DNA of 64,000 nucleotides from Caenorhabditis remanei (GCF_010183535.1 NC_071331.1:19530001-19594000); one strand, 5' to 3'. Shown: positions 18,740-30,391, numbered from the stretch's first letter. The notes: a model not told the origin generated them from the letters alone. Translations and numbers: made by a program.

Positions 18740-20055
18740 AGTCGCGTGGCGTTGAAGTAAATTAATTATTTCATCAAAAAGTTGAGTTTCGTTGGTTTAT
18801 ATTTTGAGGTTCTAGTTTGTGTCAAAGTTCGGTTTTGATATAATTTATAGTGACTTTCTCTCAAATATTCGCCATTTTTCTTACATTTTGTGTGTTTCTC
18901 GTTATTTCAGCTAATACTTGCTACTCATTCTTCGTGAATCAGTAGTTCGTTTTACTATTCTAGTCACAATCCCACTTTCAATCAAGTATCAAATTACCCA
19001 ACTATTCTTAGTTCTTTTTTAGTTACTGTCATACAAAACTTACGTTTTCCCTGACCCCTCCAACATAACGTCTCCAGCGTAAACATGCCAACTAATTTAC
19101 ACATTGTCTCTCTCGGTATATTGTTTTGGACACGTTTCTTCACGTCTTACCATCTGCCTCCTTATCTCCTTGGGAAATCGGTCCGAACGGATGAATTTGT
19201 GGGAAACTTGGAACCTTGAACGGTAGGATAAGAGGGCCAACCTGTCCTTTGCCAGATGACTATCGTCTCCTGTCACCCAACTTCACTTTCGTTTGAATAT
19301 TCACGTTTTTGTTTGACCTCATCAACCTCCTTCCTCCATTTCCCGTGCCCTTTCCCAAGACAACTTAAAATAGATAGACGCTTGCCTATTGTTTCTTTAT
19401 TGTTAACAAAAACCACCAGCTTACTTATCTCTATGGGAAATCAATTTTTACGACCTATTTGACCAACAGATGGATGTTTCCTACTAGACTCCGCCCACTG
19501 ACCCCCCCCCCCCCCAGTCTCGTCATCATCATCTTCTTGGCTCAGTCGTTCACCATCTCACCGTACCGGATGGTGACTCTTCTACCTTCTCTTTTCTTTG
19601 AAAAATCCACGTAATCACGATTTATCTCGTTCTTATATTCCCCATTTGCTCAGTTCGTTTACAAGCTTATGCTTTCTTTTCAGTGTTGAAGCACAGCGAA
19701 TAGAGAGGAAATCAACAGTCGTGATAGATAAGGAACGGTCGAGTGCAAGAAACGGTGGACAAGAAAGCAATGGATCGAGACGAATCACAAGACGATCAAT
19801 TTGATACACGTGAGTTATAAACCCCAGAAGTAAAATACTTCATCGCTTAGAAATCGAAAAATTAGAAAAAAAAATTAGAAATCAATAAAATTATGATTAA
19901 AATTCCTAAAAACAGGGTATTTTTTATGAAATTAACTTCCCCCACCATTCTTATCTGTGTCGGTTCCGGTTAGACTGATCGAGCATGGCGCTGTAATAGT
20001 CTATACTTATCCGGGCTGAGGTTATCTTCAGTAGACGCGGGTTTGAATCCTTCCG
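18740..20055. repeat. Right arm of the large foldback repeat
   Basis: 18740-18999 and 19568-20055 mirror the left arm. The 568 bp at 19000-19567 have no partner. That part is either an insertion here or a deletion on the left; it carries a run of about 14 Cs near 19502 and no clear coding. At the outer edge a 29-bp direct repeat (19888-19916 and 20071-20099) brackets the tRNA-like segment. Confidence 0.85.
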
Positions 20056-20057
20056 GG
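19973..20057 (+). repeat. tRNA-like segment in foldback right arm
   Basis: A-box-like TGGCGCTGTAATAGTC at 19986-20001 and B box GGTTTGAATCC at 20040-20050. It is the partner of the minus-strand copy at 7348-7440. Confidence 0.45.
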
Positions 20058-20224
20058 TTAGAAACCATTGAAATTATGATTAAAATTCCTAAAAACAGGA
20101 CATTTTTTATCTAGAAATCCATAAAATTATCTTGGGATCTGTAAACCTAAAACTGTAAAACTAAAAATAAATATTTCACTGTTTCACTAAAATACCTTCT
20201 TTTTCCCACTTGAATATTTCTCAA

Positions 20225-20245
20225 TTGGTGAGGTTCAAATGCTTC
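20225..20245 (+). ncRNA. Predicted 21U-RNA
   Basis: Core 20179-20186; CAAT with T at 20225, 39 nt after the core. Confidence 0.4.
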
Positions 20246-21041
20246 AATTCTTTTCTATTCAGGCTTAGAGACCTCTTGAATCTGCTACATTTAGCCATTA
20301 GTCATTTTGCAACTATTACGCTTTGCAACTGTCGAAAATACTGAAATTAGGTCAGCTGACACCCTTCTCAAAGCTATAATCAGAAACTGTATGATTGACA
20401 CCGGTTGCGTAATTGGCATTTGCAAAAAACAATCCCCATTTCATGTCTGTTCCATTTCTTCACCTGATTAATCATTCCTCCTCTGTGATTCATTTTTTGC
20501 ACCTCATTCTCTTCTAGTAGCAACTCCTATTTACACAGCTTGACCCTCCATCATCCTCCCTAATTCTCCCTTTTCCAGAATATCCTTTCTCCTTCTTTTT
20601 GACCTTTTATTCCCCTGTTTCCTCGTGTTTTTTTGGCTTCTTATTCTCCCTAATTATCCCGATTCCATAAGAACTCAAAGAACTACTCGGTTGCTCTCGG
20701 GAGTGCCGGCAGATTCGTTTTGGAGTCAGTGTTTTTAGTTCAGAAATTTTTTGAAACAGAAATTTTTTTATTCAGAACTAAAATAATTGAACGGAAGTTG
20801 TTTGGTATAAATTGTTTTCTATAAATTAAGTAAACTTTCGTTAGTCGCAAATTTATTTTAATTTCATTTTTTCAAACTAAGGAATGATTAAAATCTAAGA
20901 AATCTAAGATTATTATATTTTTGTGCTTTTTGTTAGTGGAGCAATAGTGTAATAGACTGGAATTGTATTTTCAGATGTTCTCTGTAATTCAAAATTTTTT
21001 GAAACAGAAATTTCAAATTAACATACAACGCCAAAGTTTAG

Positions 21042-21062
21042 AAATACTTTTCGCTTCATCTA
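21042..21062 (-). ncRNA. Predicted 21U-RNA
   Basis: Minus-strand core at 21101-21108; CATT with its T opposite 21062, 39 nt away. The promoter and spacer match the plus-strand unit starting at 6598 at 41 of 46 positions, while the 21-nt products match at only about 5 of 21 without gaps. Confidence 0.45.
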
Positions 21063-22021
21063 ATGTGGTAAAATGTTCTACATGACAGAATTATCTAACT
21101 TGAAACAGTGGCATTCGACATATTGTTTCCAATGCGCTCTTTGTTAATTAGTAATAATTTTTTTTTTAATTTAATATAAATTTTCAAAAATTGGAAGATC
21201 ACCGACTTCCCATCATTATCAAAACATTGACAAGAATTGAAACAGAAAAAATATACTATTTTTAAAAATAATTTCTGTTTCTGTATCAGAAAGTCTTGTT
21301 CTCCAATGGATTCTGAAAGTAATTGAATTCCGTGATTTCTTGAAGTCTCCCTTCTTTTTTATTTATTACTGAATTTTCTCAAAATCAAGAATCTATTGTT
21401 AACATTTTCTCCGACTCCACGAACCTCCTTTGAAATATATATATTTATGACCAAGTTTACTGTTTCACCTGTTTATAGTAGTTTATGGAATATATCGAAA
21501 ATTGTTGAGCAGAAAGTCACGTGTAGTGCGATTTTCCAATTTTTCATGTTGAGAGACTAACACAAAATAAGCATTATTACCATTCAAATACATCAACTGT
21601 AAGATCTGAAACAGGAGAAAACAGTGAACTTTTGAAAAATTGTTACTGTTTCTGTGTTTCAAATTCATGTTCTCTTTCAAAATCCAACGCTGATTTATCG
21701 ATGCTTAGAATTTTTTTTGAGAATCTAATTCGATTCATTGACATTTGCTCGTTGTTGTCAAAACATACATATATCTCAGATATACCGGAGATTTGAAGTT
21801 AAAAATTGTCTGAGACAGTGTAAATTTTTAATTTTTTTTCTTGCATTTATACGTTATCAGAGATTTTTAAACATTTTTCAATTTGAATAGCAAAACAATT
21901 GCTTATTTTCAATGTGTTTCTCAGTTCACCTTATTTGAAAGAAGAAATAAATTCCAACTTTCTGAAAGTTGCACTATTTAACAATCACAATTGGAGATTT
22001 TGAATAACTCACTTGGGAAGG

Positions 22022-22400
22022 TCATGGACTCGGTCTGGAGTTATGGAGCGTGGCCTATATCATTGGAAATCTGAGAAAACGCTGATTCCAAATATATATT
22101 CAGTTTTTGCCCTCGAAGCCTGGTATTCAAAAAAAACAAGGTCAAAGTTAGAAAAAAATGACAAATTATTGCTTTTTTAACACGCGAAAATAGCAAGAAA
22201 ATTTCCAAAAATGTTTTCGTGTGTTAGAAAGGCAATAATTAGTCATTTTTTCTAACTTTGACCTTGTTTTTTTCGAACACCAGACCTCGAGAGCAAGAAC
22301 AGAATATATCATTGGAATCAGCGTTTTCTCAGCTTTCCGATGATATAGGCCACGTTCCATAACTCCAGACCGAGCCCATGGCATTAACCAGTCAGTAATA
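22022..22400. repeat. Palindromic element, arms about 170 bp
   Basis: 22022-22190 is the reverse complement of about 22205-22400, starting GTCATGGACTCGGTCTGGAG and ending CTCCAGACCGAGCCCATGGC. The loop is only about 15 bp. It is absent from the duplicate copy near 59100, so it is an insertion. It is probably a foldback MITE, and no target duplication was resolved. Confidence 0.75.
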
Positions 22401-23123
22401 AAGTTTCCTGCTAATATCATTGTCATTCGGGCAAGCCGAGTCGACAGTTTTTATCGATTAACTTTGAAATAGTACCGAGTTGATTGATAGCTATTCTGAG
22501 AGCTATCAATCAACCTGGTACCATTTTTTAGTTAGCATTTGATACGGAGCCAATTGTTAATTTGAGAAAAAAAATTGAAACAGTAAAAATGCATATAGTT
22601 TTCAAAAATAATCACTGTACCAATATTTTAAAAACTTTTTCACAGTCGTGTTTTGAATATAATTTATTTCCAATTTTAAGATAATCAAGTGTCCAATTCA
22701 TTGAAAGGACATGTGACAACGAAAAAAAAAAAATTTGAAACAGTGAAAAAATAAACTGTTTCGAAAAATTCAAAAAGTTTGAGGCAGTTTTACCCGAAGC
22801 TTAAACTACAATTTTAAGGTTTTCTGGAATAGATTTCGATCATTTAGAACCGTTAGTATCGATGTATTTCATTAATCCAGATCTATAAAATTTCAGTGAA
22901 ACAGTAAATTAATTCTACTGTTTCAAAATTTCCAATTCATTTTGCTTTAATCAAACTCCTATCAACTCTACTGAATCTCTTGTTTTCTTCCTATTTCCAA
23001 CCACTTCTCATATATGGTTTTCTTCATTTCCCCTTTCTCCAGATTGCCCTTTCTGGGACGTCATAAACGAATGGAAAACATTGAAAAAAACAAGGAGACG
23101 GGAAATAATAAAACGAACTAAAT

Positions 23124-23374
23124 TTGATTGAAATGCATTCGGATTTGGAAAAAAGTAAAGTCCAGAAGGAAAAGAATAAGGTCACTGTGACTTTTTTGAA
23201 CAATTTTGAACCTCGTAAATCACCCCAAACCTCCGTAAATCTACACCACTTGAGTGCCCTGTGCCAATTGTCTCTTCAATGTTTTCTTATTTTTGTCTTG
23301 TTTCTCTGAAACAGTAAATTTTTTAAAATTTTTTATTTTCAGGTGCCCGCTTCGAGAATCTACAGCAACTCTTG
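23124..23374 (+). other. Possible relic exons conserved between duplicates (weak)
   Basis: About 100 bp from 23183 is unusually conserved with 60029-60130. In the frame that reads KVTVTFL, all five differences fall at third codon positions, two of them non-synonymous. A TTTTCAG at about 23336-23342 is followed by 32 bases that can read VPASRIYSN, and then GTATGT. The duplicate keeps the acceptor but not the GTATGT. This could be a gene remnant or a fortuitous match inside the piRNA cluster. Confidence 0.2.
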
Positions 23375-23451
23375 GTATGTCTTGGACAGTTTTTGCAAGT
23401 TTTTACTGTTTCATATTTTTTATTCATGGAAACTCTGTCAGTTTGACATAA

Positions 23452-23472
23452 TAGTGCAATTAGAGGCCTAGG
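23452..23472 (+). ncRNA. Predicted 21U-RNA
   Basis: Core 23406-23413; TAAT with T at 23452, 39 nt after the core. The product is less AT-rich than its surroundings. Confidence 0.45.
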
Positions 23473-24400
23473 AAAAAATATAGTTTTGGTATGAATATTG
23501 AAAGTGAATGTTAAAAAGACGGTTGTCAATTTTATGCACTATTTTTGAAACAGTGTTTTTGAACTACCAACAAAAACAATTGAGTGGGCTCACTGATAAA
23601 TTCTTTGGGGTGATTTTATGAATATTTTTCCTTGTTGTTTTTAAAATTTACCATTTTTCAGAAAAAGGTGATATGAATAATGAGAATAATTCAGTTTATT
23701 AAATATGTAAAATTCCCTGTTTCAAAAATATATCTGGTCTAGAAATGCATGTTTTAAACATTAGTTCGTTCCTTTGGATGAAATAAATGAAACTTCCAAA
23801 TTACCTAATCTCATTCTAAATTCGTCCTTTCAGCTGAAAACATTTACTGTTTCAAAAAATTACCAAAATCATATTCGGTTAAACTAAGCAATTGTATTAT
23901 CAGTGCTTTCAAGACATATTGTTTCTGAAACCTACTGTGTCAATAATGTACCAGTATTGAAGTATCAAATAAGTTTTGAAACAATTATTGGCACGAAGGA
24001 AACATTTTTCGAAAATTTTCTAGTTGTAATGCTAATTCGGGTTTTTGAATGATTTTGAAATTTAAAAAACATACTGTTTCAAAAATCTTTTCTCTAGATT
24101 CAGGAATCAGTTAATAGTTAATTGAGCTCATTTTTTATCGGCATATTTTTTGATAAAAATTAAGAAGATGGACCTAAACATACCGTTTCAAAAAACCGCT
24201 AAACTTACTACAAAAATATTTTTCATTGTATCAATCACTTTCTTTGACACCTGTTTTTTGATTTACATGACTCCAGAATTTTCTAAATTTCCATTATTTC
24301 ACTCCTGCACTTTTCCCATGTCTAATTTCCTCTGTTTTCTCAACAATTCCAATTTTCTCCATTTAATGTCTCCGAATTGTTTGTAGTGTCAACTGCAGAG

Positions 24401-24669
24401 TAGGGCTGTTACTTGCGGCAATCGCCGGCAAGGCTCTTATTTTCACGTTAATTGCATGAAAAGCAAGTTCATTTCCAAACCGGCGTCAAACGCCGCTTTT
24501 TTGAGTAGAAAATATACTGAAAATGAATAAAAATGATAAAAACAGGCGTTAAACGCCGGTTTTTAAAATTGTACTTGCCGCAATCGCCGGTTTCATTTCC
24601 GGCGATTGCCGCCGCGCCGGAAATGAAACCGGCGATTGCCGCCGTAAAACGCCTGTTTTAACAGCCCTA
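24401..24669. mobile_element. hAT-like MITE, copy 1
   Basis: The ends are TAGGGCTGTTA and TAACAGCCCTA, with an eight-base duplication CTGCAGAG/CAGCAGAG. The empty site is preserved at 62081-62088 in the duplicate copy. The interior holds repeated CCGGCGATTGCCG-type inverted motifs. Same family as 35121-35372. Confidence 0.85.
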
Positions 24670-26204
24670 CAGCAGAGTACTCTGTCTCCCATATATCCTC
24701 TTTCCAGTAAAAAAAAGAAAAGAACGCAATTTCCGCTTGTTTCTCCGCTCCGAAGATGCTCTCTCTGCAATTATGTAAATCACTATATTCCATTGGACCC
24801 CTCTACTTCTTTTTGGTCCCTTTTCTCTAATTTTTTGGAGATAAAAAGTGTCCGTGGTCTGGTCGACCTTACTCGAAAATCCCATAAAAGTGATTCCTTT
24901 TTGAAAAAAAGTTTTCGAATCATTTTGAAAAATAGAAACTGTTTCAGGTGGCTCCAAGTATCGACGACGACGAGGGGGAAGGCACGTCATCGTAGAGCTC
25001 CTCGCAGGAAATGATTTCTTTTTGATTGATTTTTTACTCGATTCTCTTTTCTTACTGCTCCACCACCTGTTTTCTCCCCAATGAATCCATCACCCATCTA
25101 ATTGAAAAACGGTTCAGTATCACGATGAACATGTCCTCCTTTTGCTATCTGAGAGCCTCCTCCCATAATTTTCTTTATAACATTTCCCATTTGGTGATCT
25201 CTTTTTTCTTTTTTAGAATTATATTTATTGACTGTTTTTCTGTTTCTTTGTTTATTAATCATAATAAATTACCAGAGACCCATAAATGTGGCCCAATTAT
25301 TAGTCGTTTTTAATTGAAACAGTTACTTTTTCAATAACATTTGCTTTTTGGAAAAGTACTGTTTCAGATAAACTTCAATAGTTTTCAAGTATACGTTGAA
25401 ATTAATATGTCTATTCGTTAAGGTCCGTAAAAACTTTGAAAAATCTTTTTCTGTTTCAGAAATTAACACATTTTTGAAGGTTTTTTTCGTAACGACACAG
25501 CGAATTACTATTCTGAAATACCTAAAAATGTAGACAGTATTTTGAACAACATGATTTTGTCAAATTGATTCACAGTAACAAGCAGCGTATCACAGTTACT
25601 CCTTCAAACTCATGTTTTGTTTTTTTTGCGAAACAGTAAAAAATACATAATTTGTGTTTAGTTTTACTGTTTCAATGAACTTAAATAGACACCTAAAATC
25701 GTTTGTTTTTCTGTTCTCAGTTTTCTATATTTTTGTGCTGTTAAGTGTGTTTCTATTCATTCTTAGAGATTGAACACCTTGAATAAATATTTCAAACGTG
25801 TCAAAAACCAACGCCTTCTTTTTGGTCTCTTAAATGATTTTTAAATTTAGGGTCCGCTGTTTTTTTCACACCTTCTTTTGCTGTTGTTTTGATCAATGCT
25901 GGCATTGAACACTGAGTATCGTGAATCCTGAATAGTTTCTGTTTCTAGAATAATGCCTAATTCAAAATCTCATATAAAGTTAGTTCTAAAATTTTCAAAA
26001 TTTTTTCAAAGATTAGAACTTCGCCCAAACAGAACTGGTACAAATCAGAACCGAAAATGATATGAGAGCTAGATTTCTGATTTGGACCAGTTCTGATTCA
26101 AGCGAATCTGATAAGAGGCATCATCAAATTTTCACGAATTAATTAATGTTTCCAAAAACAAATAATAATTTTTGCACAATCTTAAAACCAATGTTTTAAT
26201 GTCT

Positions 26205-26345
26205 ATTAGCACGACACACGTCTTAAAACCGCGCTCTACCGAAACCGAAGAAAATTGTGTGCGAAATTGAGAGATTTTTAGAAAGAAGGACATTTTTCCA
26301 GGGCATTTCGGTGGAGTGCAGTTGTAAGACGTGTGTCGTGCTAAT
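26205..26345. repeat. AACCGCGCTC-type palindromic MITE, copy 1
   Basis: The ends ATTAGCACGACACACGTCTTA and its complement enclose CCGCGCTCTACCG near the left. One of five family members here (26205, 28402, 29686, 48858, 52163) sharing a TTACAACCGCGCTC-like subterminal word. Confidence 0.7.
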
Positions 26346-27687
26346 AGAATGTCTGTGTTTATCTGAAAATATAACATTCTTTCTAGAATATTCTCAATAT
26401 ATAACCTATTCTAAAAGGGTTTCTCTGTTGATCTCGTTCCAACTCTGTCTCCTCAACAATATTTGACCTCATTATCATGTTTTCTTTGTGCTGATCCCTC
26501 TATTTATAAGATAAACGGTCACCAAGAAGAGGGGAGAAAAACAAAAATAAGGAAAATGAATTAGATCACGCACGTATTTTTTCTTTACTATGACTTTTTC
26601 TCCGTTTCTAAGGAAAAATTAGTATTTTGATTTCATATTCTTATTTAATAACGGTTTTGGTAATTTACTTTTTTTTTACAAAAATTGTGTTTTGTTAGGA
26701 GAAAAATATGAGCTGTCTGACTATGAGTAGTAATAAATATTCAAGATAAAAAGGGTTAGAAAATTTTTTTTTAATAGGCCTCCCAATGATTTTTAAAAAA
26801 ACAATACATTTCAAATGTTCACGGTTTCACGATTACCAGATCTCTAGATTTTGCTATGTTTCCTGTTTCTCTATTTATAGAACATCCTTTTTTCTTGTGA
26901 TTAACATTATTGAGAATGAATTTTTATCACCATCTCAGAAAAATGTTATGTTTATCTTGAATTAAAAAAAACAAATTCAATTTAATAATTATTAGTCTAT
27001 ATTATTACCACTTATAATTTGAGCAAATTCGAAAATAAAAAAATACAAGACAAATTCTTGAAACAGAGAAAATATTTTTAGTGTTTCAGTATCTTCTTAA
27101 TCAGGAGTCGAAAAACTGAAAAGCAGAACTTGTTATTTTGCACAATTTTAGAAAAGTATCGTATCTATTTCGAAATTTTTAAATTTAAAGTATAGAACAA
27201 TATTTTGAAAACAAAAATCTCCTGTTTCAAATTTTTTCTATCTGAGTAGGTTTCACTGTTCAATAATTTCAAATTTCTAGGCTCTCTGTTAATCAAATCT
27301 GAAATTTTCCAGCCACGGGATAATGATAAAAACAAAAAAAAGAAAAATCTGTTACTTTAACTATCAAAACATCGTTAACTTCCGTTACAAGTAGTTTAAG
27401 GCTGTACAAATAAATTTTGAAATTAAAAAAAGAAAATCATTTTTTCCAAAGTGGATAAGGATATGACAAGTACTATTTTTTATAAGAAATTTAATCAAAA
27501 ATCTAGAATTATTTTACACAGTTATCACAATAAGACATTCTGAAAATGTGTAACATACAGCACTAATATAAAAGTTGCCTGTTTCAAAATTTTTTAGTCC
27601 TAAAAAACTCAAAGTGAACTCTTAAAGCGCAAAAACTTTTACTGTTTCACATTTCTTCGATTTCTGATTCATTTCATTTCTCTGCGA

Positions 27688-27708
27688 TCTTAACGTCATC
27701 CATTTCAC
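27688..27708 (+). ncRNA. Predicted 21U-RNA
   Basis: Core 27642-27649; CGAT with T at 27688, 39 nt after the core. Confidence 0.45.
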
Positions 27709-28384
27709 CATGCAGTTTCTATTTTAAGAATAAGCATAACATCACCCTCAAACTTCCACTTCTCAAAAAATTAAATTATTCGGTTTGAACTAATGGATCA
27801 TATTACTCCCCTTCCCTCTCTCTCTCCTACTCTGTAGTTTGACCTACAACATTTTCCCGCGCTTTTCCCAAAGAAATGACATCTTGATCATTGAGTTTCA
27901 AAAAAACTTCTTCTCAAAAAAGAACGCGACGATAACTGAACAGATCGGCTCTTTTTGTTGCTCGTTTCGAATTGAAAACTTTTTTGAAATCTCCATGGAA
28001 ATAGTTTGTGGATGATGAGAGACGCAGACATTGTTTAATCATACAGAGCATACAGAGAGGGGAGAGATCTAAGCGGTTTTGTTTGTCCTTTTCTTGGCTT
28101 TTGACAGGGAAACTTACTCAGGGGGGGGGAGGTCTAAAGGAGATATGTCATGTGTGCACCTAACACAAAACTCTAATCTCGGTTTAAAAAAGAAGTTTCA
28201 TGATTTTTGCAGTTCTAATCAGGACCAACACCCGTATGATAATTTTTTTGTTTGCGGTATATGTTTTATACTGTTTCATCACTACATTTGTTACCATTTT
28301 CGCACTTAAAAAAACCTTTTTTTACTTATTCATCTTTCTGTTTCAACAGTTTTTCATGTAGCTTTGTGATTATGAAATTATCAG

Positions 28385-28405
28385 TTTCTGGCTCCTTTCT
28401 AAGCT
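28385..28405 (+). ncRNA. Predicted 21U-RNA (local duplicate a)
   Basis: Core 28338-28345; CAGT with T at 28385, 40 nt after the core. Its promoter is repeated at 28550, about 210 bp downstream, around an intervening MITE. Confidence 0.4.
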
Positions 28406-28536
28406 CACCACAGTTCTTACAACCGCGCTCTATCGAAATCCCCATGAAAACTGTCTCTTTTTCTCTGCGTCTCTCAATTTCGTACACGATTTTCTTCAAT
28501 TTCGGTAGAGCGCGGTTGTAAGAAGCGGGCCGAGCT
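28402..28536. repeat. AACCGCGCTC-type palindromic MITE, copy 2
   Basis: Arms CTTACAACCGCGCTCTATCG and CGGTAGAGCGCGGTTGTAAG, with outer AGCTC/GAGCT. It lies between two similar piRNA promoters. Confidence 0.75.
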
Positions 28537-28596
28537 AAAATTAATCTTTCTGTTTCAACAGTTTTACAAGACATTTCCTGGTTTTGAAATTATCAG

Positions 28597-28617
28597 TTTT
28601 GCCGACCAATTTATAGA
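28597..28617 (+). ncRNA. Predicted 21U-RNA (local duplicate b)
   Basis: Core 28550-28557; CAGT with T at 28597, 40 nt after the core. The promoter is like that at 28338 but the product differs. Confidence 0.4.
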
Positions 28618-29627
28618 CTGTTTCAACAAATTACTGTAAGAAATTGTAGTTGTTATGATCAGTTCCATTTCTCAATCTGGATGTCATATTTTTTGTGTAG
28701 ATTTACGAGCGCTCATGTGAATTTACGGCGCTTCTTTGAAAATTTGTCTACCGTAAAATCTGTATTAAACGAAATGCCGTTTTATTTTTTTCAAAGCCTG
28801 GATAAAAAATGTGGAGGTTTTAAAGCTTTAAAAATGAAAGTCATACTTGTCAAGGCCGTTAAGTCAAAATTCATTATTTTTTTCAATTATTTTTTTCAAT
28901 TTTTGTGACTGTTTAATATTTCGGATTTTATGAACCTGTTACTTAAACCCTTTTTTCGTCTCAAAACTTAAATTTTCTATTGATTCAAACAATAGGAACG
29001 CTTCTAATAGTAGGCAACATGAACCTGCAATATATATTATCTTTTTTCTAATTTTTATTCCGGTTTCAACAAACCCACAAAAAATCTTATGTAGATAAAA
29101 TTCACAATTGATACATAATAAGAACTTCTTACAATTTCATGAAAGTGCTTTTCATTCACTGTTTCAAAATTATATGATTGAAATTTCAAACTTACTTAAA
29201 TCTGATATTATGGAATAATTCAGCTTTTTCAAATTTTACATTATTAAAATTCCAATACTTCTCCAATAGTATCTGATCTGTTCGATATCGTTTCCCACCT
29301 CTCCAAGGACCTCAAAACATACAAAAAAACGAAATAAACCGAACTTCATGTAATTCGATATCCCCCCCAACAAATAATTCAATTGTTTCTCCGAAAAAAG
29401 TTTGATGGTGATGTTATGAGTGACACCTAATACAATTAATAGACTCGGTCTTTGAGCAATTTGGACTTCAAAGTTTTTTGCTTTTTCAATTCTTATAGTT
29501 TGCCTCTTATTAGTAGCTTTCCTTATCCTACTGTCCTACTGTTCACTGGTTTGTCGAAAAAATTAGTTAGGGTAATTTTTACTGTTTCAAGAATATTTTC
29601 TAGTTAAAAAGTCTTACCTTTATTTAA

Positions 29628-29648
29628 TCATGCACACCGGTGTACACC
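29628..29648 (+). ncRNA. Predicted 21U-RNA
   Basis: Core 29582-29589; TAAT with T at 29628, 39 nt after the core. The product is distinctly GC-richer (ATGCACACCGGTGTACACC follows the T) than the flanks. Confidence 0.5.
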
Positions 29649-29685
29649 ATTATCACCCCCATCATTCAGTTTAGTGATAAAACTT

Positions 29686-29777
29686 ATTAGCACGTCACGC
29701 TTCTCCCAATCGCGCTCTACCGTAACAATAGAAATTGCGTTTCAGTAGAGCGCAATTGTAAGAAGTGTGTGTTAATA
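29686..29777. repeat. AACCGCGCTC-type palindromic MITE, copy 3 (short)
   Basis: ATTAGCACGTCACGCTTCTC at the left and a matching complement ending GTGTTAATA at the right. The internal pair is CGCGCTCTACCG and AGTAGAGCGC. Confidence 0.65.
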
Positions 29778-30243
29778 CCTTTTCAGTTGGTTACTTGTGT
29801 ACCACGACCAGTCAAAACCATTTCTCAATTTTTTTCTGTTTCAGCTGAATGTTATTTTTTCTATTCTCCAAGTTCACTTGTTCGAACTTTTTTTTGAACT
29901 TTTGTACCAACTTTTTCTCCCAAAAAGTATGCCGACAGCAGGAAAAACTCTAGTAACATGTGGGCGTTCAAGTACTGTTTCCGAATGAAATACACTATGT
30001 TTCGAGCCTTTTCTCAAGTGTTCGGGAGGTCAATTGAGAAGTGACGTGGCGGGAAACTATCATTGTATTTGTTTGGAGAGAAGAGAATTGTAGGAGAGTA
30101 TCATTTAGAAATCATTCACAAAATTGAACAAATAAAACATGAATTAAATTATAAAGTTAATTGAAACAGCAAAAATGATTAAACCATATTACACTTGTCA
30201 TAGTATCAAGAGGTTTTCAATATTTTTGGTAGTGTTTGCACAA

Positions 30244-30264
30244 AGTGACAGGGTCAACGTTTTA
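30244..30264 (-). ncRNA. Predicted 21U-RNA of a divergent pair
   Basis: Minus core 30304-30311; YRNT (CGAT on the minus strand) with T opposite 30264, 40 nt away. The partner unit on the plus strand starts 12 bp to the right of this core. Confidence 0.5.
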
Positions 30265-30370
30265 TCGAAGTCTTGTTCAAAATCGGTTCCGATAAGTTAT
30301 CATTGAAACAGTATGTGAGATTACTGTTTCATAGAAGTTTTTTGTCAAAACATGCTTAAATGGTATTCGT

Positions 30371-30391
30371 TGACTATTATACGTAAATTTA
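30371..30391 (+). ncRNA. Predicted 21U-RNA of a divergent pair
   Basis: Core 30324-30331; CGTT with T at 30371, 40 nt after the core. It mirrors the minus-strand unit at 30304. Confidence 0.5.

Larger units (their letters stand above)
20150..24930 (+). repeat. Segmental duplication, copy 1
   Basis: Matches about 55145-62335 in the same order and orientation, with many substitutions. Anchors are TTCACTGTTTCACTAAAATA (20175/55151), CCCTTTTCCAGAATATCC (about 20570/55538), GACGTCATAAACGAATGG (about 23057/59749), GTCACTGTGACTTTTTTGA (about 23180/60029) and GCTCCGAAGATGCTCTCTC (about 24747/62167). This copy carries the palindrome at 22022-22400 and the hAT-like MITE at 24401-24669. The other copy lacks both but carries a Helitron and a solo LTR. 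Confidence 0.85.
20056..25000. promoter_or_regulatory. 21U-RNA (piRNA) promoter block C1
   Basis: Plus cores start at 20179, 21460, 22918, 23406, 23717, 23847, 24074 and 24939. Minus cores start at 20752, 21000, 21101, 21238, 21607, 22576, 22736, 22897, 23307 and 23546. Predicted plus RNA starts (T of YRNT, 38-40 nt after the core) are 20225, 21506, 23452, 23762 and 23892. The minus core at 22897 and the plus core at 22918 are back to back, 13 bp apart. Most of the block is duplicated at 55145-62335. Confidence 0.8.
25001..29999. promoter_or_regulatory. 21U-RNA (piRNA) promoter block C2
   Basis: Plus cores start at 25359, 25451, 25667, 27222, 27579, 27642, 28271, 28338, 28550, 28618, 29159, 29582 and 29836. 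Minus cores start only at 25315 and 27059, so the block is strongly plus-oriented. Predicted plus RNA starts are 25406, 27267, 27688, 28385, 28597, 28663, 29206, 29628 and 29882. Nothing else coding is seen. A G-run lies near 28121. Confidence 0.8.

Noticed and set aside
19502..19515. Run of Cs as a telomere or G-quadruplex array
   Set aside because: A single homopolymer run without repeated units.
24793..25014. 73-codon plus-strand frame ending near 25014 as a gene
   Set aside because: Its duplicate at about 62220-62345 does not keep the frame; only a short possible exon was retained as a finding.
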